NCBI GenBank assembly: GCA_020064725.1
Contig: JAGTWJ010000002.1
Location: 1-64,000, forward strand
Direction: 5' to 3'
Length of the DNA: 64,000 nucleotides
Source of the DNA: Drechslerella dactyloides
Taxonomy: Eukaryota; Ascomycota; Orbiliomycetes; Orbiliales; Orbiliaceae
The notes beneath the pieces are model-generated. The model was not told the DNA's origin, searched no databases, and saw only the letters and a program-made list of their open reading frames with translations. This document shows, piece after piece, positions 27,401-39,339 of this stretch (within the stretch, counting starts at the first letter, position 1; every line of letters starts with the position of its first letter). Made by a program: the position numbers and the translations under genes.

Positions 27401-28879
27401 AATTTGCAGAAGAATAGATAATTATGGTTGATATAAATTCAACAAACTATTGATATACTCATAAAACTTAATACCTGGAAAAACAGAAAAATAACTGGAT
27501 TAAAACAAACAGAAAATAATAAAAATCCGAATATAAAATTAACAACTAATTATTTAAAAAAAATTTAATAAAAATGCACTAATTAAATAAACACAAAACA
27601 ATGGTAATAACTAAATAATAATGAGAGTTTTTGTTTGATATATTAAGATAAAAAATAAATTATTATTATAAAAAATGCTTATTAATTATTATTAGATTAT
27701 TATAATCTAATAATAGTTAAGAGATATTTTTTTTTTATATTTAATTATCTTTTTATCTTTTAAGGTAGGGTTTTCCCTTAAAAGGTGACTAGAAAGCAGA
27801 AGGTACCTTGGGTTTTTAGGGCGTTGGAGGGCAGGGAGGTAACACTTTTTTTTTGCTGATGTTAATATATTTAATAAAATAAAATTTTATATATTATTCT
27901 AGAAATTATTAATAACTTCTTTTATATTATAAAGATTTTTTATAAATTATTATAAAAGATTTTTAAATAATTTTTTTTTCAAAAATTATGATCTATTTTT
28001 TATTTTTTTTTAATTAAAATCTTTTTTATTATTTTTTACTTTTATTTTTTATCTATTTTTATTAATAATGGTTTAGGAGCTGTTAGATAAATTTCATTAA
28101 TAATATAAAATTATATAAAGGATATATAGAATATATTATAATTTTATATATTTAATAAAGGTTTTAATTTATATCTATAAATTAAAATAGGTTTTAAAAT
28201 TTTAAATAGTTTTAATTATTTATTTTTGAGTTTTTTATAAAATATAAAGTTTAGATATATTTAAGTATTTAATTTGTCTCGTAAACCAGACTGCCACTCC
28301 TTGGGCCAGCGAAGAGATTTTATAAACTTATTAGAGTTTCTTTATTTTTTTTTATATTTATAGGAATCTTTACTAGTAGAAAGAATTTATAATTTATTTT
28401 AAATTATATTAAATAATTATATTTAATATAAAATAATAATATCTTAATTATAATTTAATATATATTATTATATGTGAATACTATTAAAGATAGTAGTATA
28501 ATTTAATTATTTCGATTATAATTATAAAAAAGTTATAGGTATTGTTTTAAAATTAAATTAATTTATTTTTGTTATGAGATAACAGCGCAGCACCCGAATA
28601 TCCTGTACAGACCAGACTCCCATACTAACACCCAGTCCACCTAGTACACAAAGTAATAATATATTTATATACTTTATAAATTAAACTTCTATATTAAATA
28701 TATATTTATATAAATATACCCTATATAAATACTAGAATTATATAAAATATATCACTATATAAAAAAATAACCTATATTATCTTTCTTTTAGAATAAAAGC
28801 TATTACAATGAGTCAGAAACATATAATAAAATTGTAGATCATAGATTAATTTTTAGTAAAATCATAAGTTATAAGCCAC
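27401..28879. other. AT-rich block with two GC islets, no gene
   Basis: Mostly A and T. Two short balanced islets stand out: 27770-27850, and 28580-28650 (cytosine-rich, with CCCAGTCCACCTAG). They may be surviving pieces of terminal repeats. The 22-bp sequence at 28275-28296 is the inverted copy of one in the gene island at 22859-22880. Confidence 0.4.
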
Positions 28880-29175
28880 TTAGACAATATATTAATATAT
28901 CTGTATTATTCTATATATTAAATATTATATATTTAATTAGCCTACCTCACTAATTAATTAATAACTTCCTCTTAGATTCTATTAATTAACACCTAAACTA
29001 TAATATCTCAATAACCAACTTATTTATTATTATTATTATATATTCTATTCTAATAATTATTATTATACTTAATATATATTTATTTTTCTCTATCAAGAAC
29101 CTGTATAGTAGCAACTAAGAGTCAGGAACTTCAGAGTAAAGTGCGTTCTACCCGGTCCCGGGCAGAAGTGTAACA
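28880..29175 (-). repeat. LTR remnant, partly preserved
   Basis: Read on minus it begins TGTTACACTTCTGCCCGGGA, a typical TG start of a fungal LTR. The first 100 bases keep GC-rich sequence and the rest is AT-rich. A much more decayed copy is at 530-824, where the differences are almost all transitions. The other boundary near 28880 is set by where similarity between the two copies stops. No partner LTR with internal region was found, so probably solo. Confidence 0.6.
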
Positions 29176-29430
29176 ATTTTATTTAGTTATTAATTTTTAA
29201 ATAATAAGTTATTAAATATCTAAAATCTATTTTTATTATTTAATAAAAAAAATTTTATAAATTAGGTATAAATTATTATTTTTAATTTAAAATAAAATTA
29301 TTTAAAGTTTTTTCTTTAAAAAATAATAAATATAAAAATTTATTAATTTTGTTATTAATAATTTACTATTATTTAAAATAAATACTATAAATTTAATAAA
29401 ATAATTGATAATTATTAAAATAATATTATT

Positions 29431-29530
29431 AGGGCCTGGACCGGTTCCGGATTCAACCCAAACCATTTTTTATATTGTCAACCCAAACCAGAACCCAAAC
29501 CAGTTACCTCTACTAAGAAATTGAATTATT
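29431..29530 (+). repeat. Left terminus of the Mutator-like inverted-repeat family
   Basis: Starts AGGGCCTGGACCGGTTCCGG and continues TTCAACCCAAACC, matching both ends of the full element at 33779-35140 (same order of bases, mostly transitions different). About 100 or more bases of the terminal repeat are preserved. The matching right end could not be located, so this is a truncated copy. Confidence 0.55.
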
Positions 29531-30034
29531 TAAAAATTTAAACTAGAATCTATTTAAAAACTAATTTAGTTTTTTAACTAAATTATTTATTTTTAATATT
29601 AATACTATATATAAAATAATAATATATATTAATAATATATATTTTTAAAAAATAAAAAAAAAATTATTTAATTAAATATTAATTTAAAGCTACTATATAT
29701 ATTAAAAAAACTTAAAAATCTACAATTTAAACTCTAATTATTTAAATTTAAAATATAATATTTTTAAAAAAATTATATATTAAAGTTACTATAATTATTA
29801 TATTAAAGTATTTATAAGTTTAATTTTTTATAATATTAATAATTTTGTAAAATTTTTTCTATTTAATATATTTTATTTTATTATATAATTAATCAAACTT
29901 ATAATATAATTATTTTATTTTTTTAATTTTTTATTCTTTAATAGATTTTTTTTATTTATATTTTATATAATAAAAATATTTATAAATTATAATAATTTTA
30001 TACTATTAATTTAATAATATTAAAATTTTAATTA

Positions 30035-31123
30035 ACGTCAACGATAAGCGACCGAGCAGCACAAGCGACCGAGCAGCCCCCCTACCCAACACCCCACCAA
30101 AAACCTTTTTATTATTATTTTAGTCAATATCTATTAAAAAATTATAAAAAAAAATAATATGAAATAAAATGATTTAAATAATATATTATATTTTTAAATT
30201 TTTTTAATATAAAAATAAGATAATAATAATTATTCTAAATATTGTTAAAAACAACACATTTTTTAGGTGTTTGACTGTAAATATCTCTATAATCTATTAA
30301 TAAAAATCTCTAAAAATTGAAAAACTAATAAATTATTATATAATCTAGGCCTGTGCTAAGCCATTACTTAATATAATAGAAACTAAGGTCTAGAAAGCCT
30401 GCTAAAGTTGGCACAACACACCAGCTATACACTAGCTATTTTTTTAAATAATTATATATAAAAATATAGTAAAAAAATTTAAAAAAAAATTTAATATTGA
30501 ACTAAATTTAGTTATTATTTTATTTCATAATTTTTTAATTTTTTTTAATAAAAATCCCATTTTTTATAAATTTTTGTTATAAAAATTAAAAATATTAATA
30601 TTAAATTTATATAATAAATAAAAAAAATTAGAAAAATTAATATAAAAAAGCTTTTTTATATTAAAATCAAAAGTAATTTTTTAAAAATTTTTTTATTATA
30701 TTTTTATATACAATTATTTGAAAAAATAGCTGGTATGTTGTGCCAACTTTAGCAGGCTTTCTAGACCTTAGTTTCTATTATATTAAGTAATGGCTTAGCA
30801 CAGGCCTAGATTATATAATAATTTATTAGTTTTTCAATTTTTAGAGATTTTTATTAATAGATTATAGAGATATTTACAGTCAAACACCTAAAAAATGTGT
30901 TGTTTTTAACAATATTTAGAATAATTATTATTATCTTATTTTTATATTAAAAAAATTTTAAAAAAATATAATTATATTATTTAAATCATTTTTATTTCAT
31001 ATTATTTTTTTTATAATTTTTTAATAGATATTGACTAAAATAATAATAAAAAGGTTTTTGGTGGGGTGTTGGGCAGGGGGGCTGCTCGGTCGCTTGTGCT
31101 GCTCGGTCGCTTATCGTTGACGT
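30035..31123. mobile_element. Foldback element with Pogo-type ends (giant hairpin MITE)
   Basis: A 1089-bp element flanked by TA (30033-30034 and 31124-31125). Its two halves are inverted copies of each other: about 455 bases per arm, separated by an AT-rich centre of under 200 bases. The outer 70 bases of each arm are the same GC-rich end as in the autonomous Pogo/Fot1-type copies, including the AAGCGACCGAGCAG motif twice, and they differ at one position. The next part of the arm (about 30345-30415 and 30740-30815) is GC-balanced and unrelated to the transposase gene. The left arm has about a dozen extra bases (ATACACTAGCT near 30429). No coding capacity. Confidence 0.85.
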
Positions 31124-31125
31124 TA

Positions 31126-33768
31126 AGTATTATTTTATATATAAATATATTTACAGTATATTATTAATAAAATAAGATTATATTAATAATATATAATAAT
31201 ATTATAAAAATATTATTAAAAATATATTTAATATTAACAAATATAATTAAAATTATAAAAAAATCTTTTACTATTTCTATTGAAATAAAATAAAATAAAA
31301 TATTTTTTTTTATTATTTTTAAAATTACTCTATAAACTTTTTTTATAATAATATTAATAATATTTAAAATAATATAAATATAAAAATTTATTATTTTTAT
31401 TTTTAATTAAAATTATTTTTTAATTTTATTTTTAATTAAAATTATTTTTTAATTTTATTTAATTATTACTTTTTTTTAAAAAATATTTAAAACTTTAAAC
31501 TAAAATTATTAAGTTTATAAAATTACAAATTAAATAACTTATTATTAGAAGATTTAAATAAAAATTACTATATTATTAAATTTTAAAGGGTGATTAATTT
31601 TTTTTTAAATCTAAATATTTATATTATAAATAATAAAATATATAATAATATATAAATTTTTTCTAATATTTCTTATAAAATTGAAAATTTTATTTAAATA
31701 TAATATATATACTAAATTTAATATAAAATATTAAAATAAAATTAATATTATAAAAAGTTTTATTATTTTTTTTTTATTCTTAAATAGTAATTTTTAAATT
31801 TATTTAAACCTATTTTAAGAATATTATAAAAAAAAAAATTTAATTTACATAAAATTTTTTATAAAGTGTTATATAGTTTTTAATATAATTAAAAAGTTTA
31901 TTATAAAGAATTTAAATAATATGAATCTTTAGTTATTAAGTTATTAATATAAATAAAATAAATTAATAAAAATATTATAATATTCTAATTATTTTCTATA
32001 TTTAATTTTATTTTATATTTATAAAAAAGATTTTTTAATATTATAAATTTTTATTAATATATATCTAAATCTAAATAGTATTTTATAATTAAATAAAATA
32101 TATAAATATTTTAATAATTAAATTTTATTTTATTTTAATATTAAAAATTAATTTAATAGATTATAAAATTTTATTTTTATATATTATAAAATTTATATAA
32201 TCTAAAAATAATTAAAGTTGTTTAAAATATTTACAATATTTTAACAATATTATAATTATTTTTATAATTATATAGATTTTTTTAAAAAATTAATAATATT
32301 TTATTTGTAAAAATTATATTTATTTTATTATTAAAAGTTTTTTATAAAATAAAGATATTATATTTTAATATTTTTTTATTTTAGTATTTATAAATAAAGT
32401 TAAACAATAATAATTAAATATTATAATATAAATTATATTAATAATAAAATTAATAATAAATTAAATAACATATATAAAATAAAAAAAAATATAATTATAT
32501 CTTCTACTATTTTAGAAATAGTAATTTTATAATATTATAAATTTAAATTTATAATTCTTTATTAATTAATATATTAAAAAAATTATTATTCTCAAAAATA
32601 TTTTTATAATTAAAAATATTTAAAAATAATTTTCTAATAAAGATTACTATAAATTAATTATTAATAGTATTTAGTAGTTATAATTACAAAAAACTAATTA
32701 TAAAAATTAAATTCATTTAATATTTTTAAAATAGTTTTTATAATATTTATTTTTATATATTTATTAATAAGTTATTTAAATTTAATAAAATAAATTTAAT
32801 ATTTTAATTATTATTAATCTAAAAAATAAAAATGGTAAAAAATATAAATTTACTTAAAAATATTTAAATATTAAAAACAAAAAAAAAAAACTTTTTTATA
32901 AAAATAGAATGTAAAATCTTAATTTTAATTTTTATTATATTTATTTATAAATTATATTTTATTTTTTTTAAAAATAATAATATTTTTTAAAACCTTAATA
33001 TTTTTATTATATTATCAAAATTAAAATTATTTTAAAAAATAAAAGAAATATTTTTAAAGAATATTATTTTAAAAACTAGTTTTTAAAATATTTTTGTAAA
33101 TATAATAATAATTTTTATTTATAATTTATTTAAATTAAAATTAATTAAAAATTGTTATATATATAAAATAATAAATTTGCTATTTTTATTATAAATAAAT
33201 TTATTTATAAAGATAATAAAAATTTTTTATTTAGTATATTTATTTTTTAGTATTAAAAAATTATAAAAAATTTTTTATTATTAATTTTTTAAAATTTTTA
33301 GTTATAAAATAAGATTTTTAAATAAAAATATTTTTTTTTAATTTTACCATATCATCTTATTAATATATAATCCTTAATTATATTTTTTATATAGCTATAA
33401 TTATATATATAAAATTCTATTATATATATTATTTTATTCTATAATATTAATAAATTATTAGTTAATATATTTAATTTATTTTTATTTTAAAAAATCTTAA
33501 AATAATAAAAAATTAATAAAAAATCAATTTATTTATATTTAAATTTAGAAAACTATTATTTTTATTAATACAAAAATTTTTATTAAAAATTTTAATAAAT
33601 AATAAGTTCTTTATTTTATGAATAATAATAAATATATTCTTAAATACTATAATATTTATAATAATAATATATAAGAATTTTAAATAAATAATATAATTAT
33701 AATTAATAAGATCTATTGGGTTAATAAAGGTAATAATAATATAATCTTAAAAAAATAAAGTTATTAAT
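31126..33768. other. AT-rich RIP-degraded block, no gene
   Basis: Nearly pure A/T with no usable frame and no preserved terminal repeats. The bases look like remains of retroelement DNA, but nothing identifiable is left. Confidence 0.5.
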
Positions 33769-33778
33769 AATAAATAGT

Positions 33779-35140
33779 AAAGCTTGATCTGGTTCCAGGT
33801 TCAACCTAAACTATTTTTATATTGTTAACTTGAATTGGAATCTGAATTGGTTGTCTTTGTTAAGAAATTAAATTATTTAAAAATCTAAACTAAAATTTAT
33901 TTAAAGAATAAATCAAATTTTATTTTAGATTGTTTAGGTTTTGTTATTTTATAAATCTAATAATAATAATAATATTAAAATAGTAATAATATTATCAATA
34001 CTTAATATAATAATTTAAAAAAAATATAATTAAATAATTTATATATTTATTAATCTATATATATAAAAAAAAAATTAAAAAATTAATTATCTTATAGATA
34101 AAAATCCAAAAATAATTAAAATAAAAATAAAAAAATTAATAAAAAATTAATAAAAAATTATAATAAAAAAATATAGATTTTTTTAATTTTTTTAATTTTT
34201 TAATTTTTTTTTAAATAGGACCTAAAAATTAAGCGAAAATAATTGAGAATACCCCAACAAAATTAAAATCTATTAATTAAGATATATTATAATATTATTA
34301 TATTTTTTTATTTTTATTTAAATTTTTTTATAAATAAATATATTCTTTTTATAATTTTAAATTTAATATTAAATTTAATATTAAATTTTTTAAATTTTTA
34401 ACTAAATTTTAGTTTTTCAAAAATCTGGATTTTGAAAATCCAAAATTTTTTTTAAATTTTTTTTTAAAAAAAGTAGGTAAAAATTAAAAAATTAATATTT
34501 AATTTAATATTTGAATTAAAATTATAATAAAAATATATTTAAATTTATAAAAATTTAAATAAAAATAAAAAAATAATTATATATTATAATATATATTAAT
34601 TAATAAATTTTAATTTTAATAAGATATTCTTGTTTATTTTTACTTATATATAAAAATAATTAAATTAAAAAATATTTAAAAGCATTTACAATAATCAATT
34701 TTTATTATAAATCTATAATTTTAATTTTAATCTATTATAAAAAATCTATATTTTTTTATTATAATTTTTTATATTTTCTTTATTATTTTTTATTTTTATT
34801 TTAATTATTTTTGGATTTTTATCTATAAGATAATTAATTTTTTAATTTTTTTTTTATATATATAGATTAATAAATATATAAATTATTTAATTATATTTTT
34901 TTAAAATTATTATATTAAGTATTGGTGATACTATTACTGTTTTAGTATTATTACTATTATTAGATTTATAGAATAACAAAACCAGTCCGGAGACAAACTG
35001 ATCCAGAAAAAAACCCGTTTTCCAGTTACCTATTTAGAACTGTTTTCCAGGTTATAATAGGTTCTGGGTTGAAATAGACCGGTTTCTTAGTGTAATATAA
35101 TCCGTAGGTTCCGGGTTAACCCGGAACTGTTTCGAGCTCT
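33779..35140. mobile_element. Mutator-like long-inverted-repeat element, 10-bp duplication
   Basis: A 1362-bp element flanked by the direct repeat AATAAATAGT (33769-33778 and 35141-35150). Its termini are inverted repeats (AAAGCTTGATCTGGTTCCAG at the left; AGAGCTCGAAACAGTTCCGG read inward from the right). The inverted repeat continues inward for several hundred bases: 33945-34430 pairs with 34470-34985, with a divergent patch at about 34216-34260. The right arm is less RIP-mutated and holds a near-perfect palindrome at 35107-35128 (GGTTCCGGGTTAACCCGGAA). A 9-11-bp duplication plus very long terminal repeats is the pattern of Mutator-like elements. No transposase, so non-autonomous. Confidence 0.75.
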
Positions 35141-35150
35141 AATAAATAGT

Positions 35151-38100
35151 TTAATATTTTAATTTAAATTGAGACTTTTTAAAAAATTATTAATTAATAA
35201 TTAGGTAATAATATATATTAAATAATTAATACCTAATTTATATTATTAATTCTAGTTTTATAGTAAATTTTAATTACTTAATAATTAAAATATTAATACT
35301 TTTTTATAATTACTAATTTTAAAAAAGAGATTATATTATTAATTAAAAAATAAATAAAATTAAATTAACCTTAGAATATTTTTTTTTTATTATATTTTTT
35401 TATTTTTATATTTACTTTTATTATTATTATTAATATTATTAGTTTTTTTATTTTTAATATATATTATATATATTAAGAATTGTATATTTCTATATATATA
35501 AAATAATAAATTAATTATTTCAGTTAAAAAAATTATAATTATAAATTATATTTAGTATTTTTATATTAATAAAATAATATTTAAAAATTTATAAAACTAT
35601 AAATATAAAAAACAATTTAAAAGTTTAAAAATCAAAAACTAATTAAATAACCTAAAGACTTTCTTATTTAAACCAAAAATCTTAAAAATTTCTTTATTTA
35701 CTAGATTTTATACCAATACTAATTTTGTTTTTTATTATAATTTTATTTACTATATTTTTCTATTTTTTTTTTTTATTATTTTTTAGTTTTAACTTCTTAT
35801 TTTTTATATTACTAATATTATTATTAATATTAATAACCTTACTATTATTATTAATTTTAATAATATCTATTTATTTGATTTTTTATTTTTTTATAAAAAT
35901 AAAAAATTATTTTTATTATCTACTAGTACTTTTTATTTTTTAATAAAAATATCTTTATTATTTATATTTTTATTTTTATTATTTTTATTATCTTTATCTT
36001 TTTTATTATCTTCTATTATTTATTTTTAATATTTGTTTTTTTTTAATTTATTATTATCCTCTTCTTTAAAAAATATTTGTATAATTTTATTATCAAATAT
36101 TAAATTAATAAAAATATACTTTAATTTATTAAATATAATTTTTTTATTATTTTTATTATTCTATTATTTATTATTATACTATATCTTAAATATTTTCTAT
36201 TAATTTATATTAAAAATAATTAATTTAGTTATTTAATAATAAAATTTATAATTTTTATTAAAATCTTCTATACTAATTATTAATAGAATTACTAGAATTA
36301 TTATAAGTAATTAATTATTTATAGTCTCTTCTTTTTAAAATTTTTTATCTAAATATATTTTAATATTATTTTAATTTTTTATATTAATAAAAGTTGGTTT
36401 ATTCTTTTTTTTTATTTAATTTTTTTATTTTAATTTTTTTTTTAAACACTAAAACTATATATATATATTTTTTTTATTTTTCTTATTAAATTTTTTTTTT
36501 ATTATTATTAGTATCAATAAATATTTTATTATTTTTTATATAAATTTTTATTATTAATTTCTTTTATTAAAATTAATTTTAAATTTATAAATATTCTTTT
36601 ATTTAGTTTATTTTGTTTTTTTTAAATTTTTTTTATTAATTAATATTACTTATAACTCTCTTTAAAAATATTTTAGTTTTAAAGATTAAAATAATTTTTT
36701 AATTTAAATAAATCTAAAATTATTTATTATAAAAATAAAAAAAATTAATAAATTTATGTATTATTATAATAATAAAAAGTATATAAAAAAGCATTATTTT
36801 ATAAATATAATAATAATTTAAAATAATAATAAACTTAAATTTATAATTATAGATAAATTATAAATAATATTAATAAATTTTTTAAATTTTGGATTTTAAA
36901 TATTAGCTTTTAAGTTCTTTTTTTAGGTTTCTATATAAAGATATATATTATATTATAATTATTTATTAATTTTTATAATAAATTAAGTTTTATAGCTATA
37001 AATTCTACCTACTAATATAATATAATATTATATTTTTAATAAAATAATATATTTACAAATCTTAAAATTTTTATAAAATTAAGTATTCTAGATATTATTT
37101 TTTTTTAAGTATTTTTATATTAATTAAGTAAATTTAATATAATATTTTATTATATTATTAATTAATAAAATATATTATTATATTAAATTAAAAAATATTT
37201 TCTTAAATCTAAATATTATAAAAGTATAATAATATTTATAATTAATTAATATTGATTTTTATAATATAATATGTTGTTTATAAATTTTTATAGACTAAAT
37301 ATATATATTATAAAGTAAATTAAATTTATAATCCTTTTATTATTTATATATAAAATTTTATTTTATTTTTATCTTAGATTTTTTAGAATCTTAAAACTTT
37401 TTTCTTATAGCCTTTTTTATTATCTAAAAAATTTATAATCTTATTTTATTTTATTATAATTTCTATTATATTTTAGTTTTTTATAATATTTTTAAAATAT
37501 ATAATTAAAAATAATAAAAAATATAAATAAAGTAATACTAAAAATAAAAATAAATATTTTAATAAAAATAATAAAAATAAATAGATTAATAATAATAATA
37601 AAGATAAAAAATCTAATAAAAATAATAAAAATAAATAATTTAATAAAAATAATAAAAATAAATAGTTTAATAAAAATAAAAAAATATTTTATAAAATTAT
37701 TATAATAATAATATTTATATTATTTAAAAAAAATATATATTAAATTAAAAAATAAATATTAAATTTTATATATATAAATTATTATTATTTTATAAATATA
37801 ATAATATTAAAATAATTTTAGAATTAAAATTCTATAAAAAATATAATAATAATAAAAATTTATAAATATAGTTTTAGTAAAATTGTTATTTATAAAGATA
37901 GTTTAAAATATTATATATAATATTAATAATATTCTAAATCTTTATTTTATAATTAATTTATTTAATATTTTATAAAAAATAATAAAATAATTTTTAATTA
38001 TTTAATATAAAAATATACTTTTATTTTATTTTATTAAATTTAATTTTATTATTAATATTTTTATTTTTATTATAGTTTTGAATATATATATAATATATAA

Positions 38101-39330
38101 AAAGTATTAAATAATTAAATTAAAAAATATATAAATTTATTATTATTTATTTTTTATTATTTATAGATATAAGATTTATTTAAATAAAATATTAACTTTT
38201 AAAACTAGACATCTATATATTTAGTCTAAAAAGAAATAAGAAAAAAATAAATATAAATAAAAACTTTTAGTTAAAAGAAAATAAAAAAATAGAAATAATA
38301 TTAAGAACTTGAATATAAAAAAATATATAAAAATATTAATAATAATAATTTTTTTTTTAAATAATATTAACAATAATAATACTAAACTAATAAAATACTA
38401 TTAATATCTAATTATTTTTAATAATAATAATATTTTTAATAATAATAATATTTTTAATATTTATTTTAAAAATTATTATTATTAATATATTCCTTTAATA
38501 GCAGAAAATTAGAATTTCTAGAAAATAATTTAAAAAAACTAAGAAACTTTTTTAATTAATTTTTTTATAGATTTTTTATATTATCTACTAATAGAATTAA
38601 TCTATTATTAAATAAGAGAAAAATTATTTTTTTATTTTCTATTAATTTTATAATTTTATTACTTATTATTCTATTTATTATTTTATATATAAAAACTATC
38701 TTATATATAAAAAAAATTATTATTTTATAAACTATTTTTTTAATTATTCTACTATAGATTTTTATATATATAATTAATCTTTTATTCCTTCTTTATAAAT
38801 AAAATCCTATAATCTTTATTACAAAATAGTTTATAAGATTTTTAAAACTATTTATTTCTTTAAATATATAATATAAACTTTATTACCTTTTCTTTTATAA
38901 TATAATTAAGAAAATAAAAATTATATAATATTTTAAAAAAAGATTTATTGTTTTTATATATATAGCTAAGTTTTTTTCTATTTTTTATTATAAGATTAAT
39001 AAATTATTATTTATATTAGATTTAAAACCAATATAAATAAATCTCATATATATAATTTAGAAAATGTGTATTATATTAATATTTTTAATAATAGTTATAA
39101 TATTAATATTAATAATATCAGATTTTAATTCTATTAAAATTTCTAAACTTTCTTTTAACAAAAAAAACCTAGCTGATCTTATAATTAATAATAAAAAAAA
39201 TCTTTATTATTATTCTCTAGATTTTTTTTTTAAATATTTAAATATTAATTTAATTATTTTTATTATTTTTTAATTAATTTAATTTTTAACTTTAATATAT
39301 TATTTAGATAGTTAGATCTATTTAATTTTA
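35151..39330. other. AT-rich block with low-complexity frames, no gene
   Basis: Pyrimidine-rich on plus from 35400 to 37000 and purine-rich around 37500-38300, so a strand-biased decayed element is likely. The hydrophobic open frames at 35725-35943 and 39064-39273 are products of T-rich repeats (mostly Phe, Ile, Leu) and resemble no protein. No terminal repeats were recognised. Confidence 0.5.
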
Positions 39331-39339
39331 ATATTATTT

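Noticed and set aside
35725..35943. Phe/Ile/Leu-rich 72-residue frame
   Set aside because: Pure low-complexity by-product of T-rich DNA in the AT block, no start context or family.
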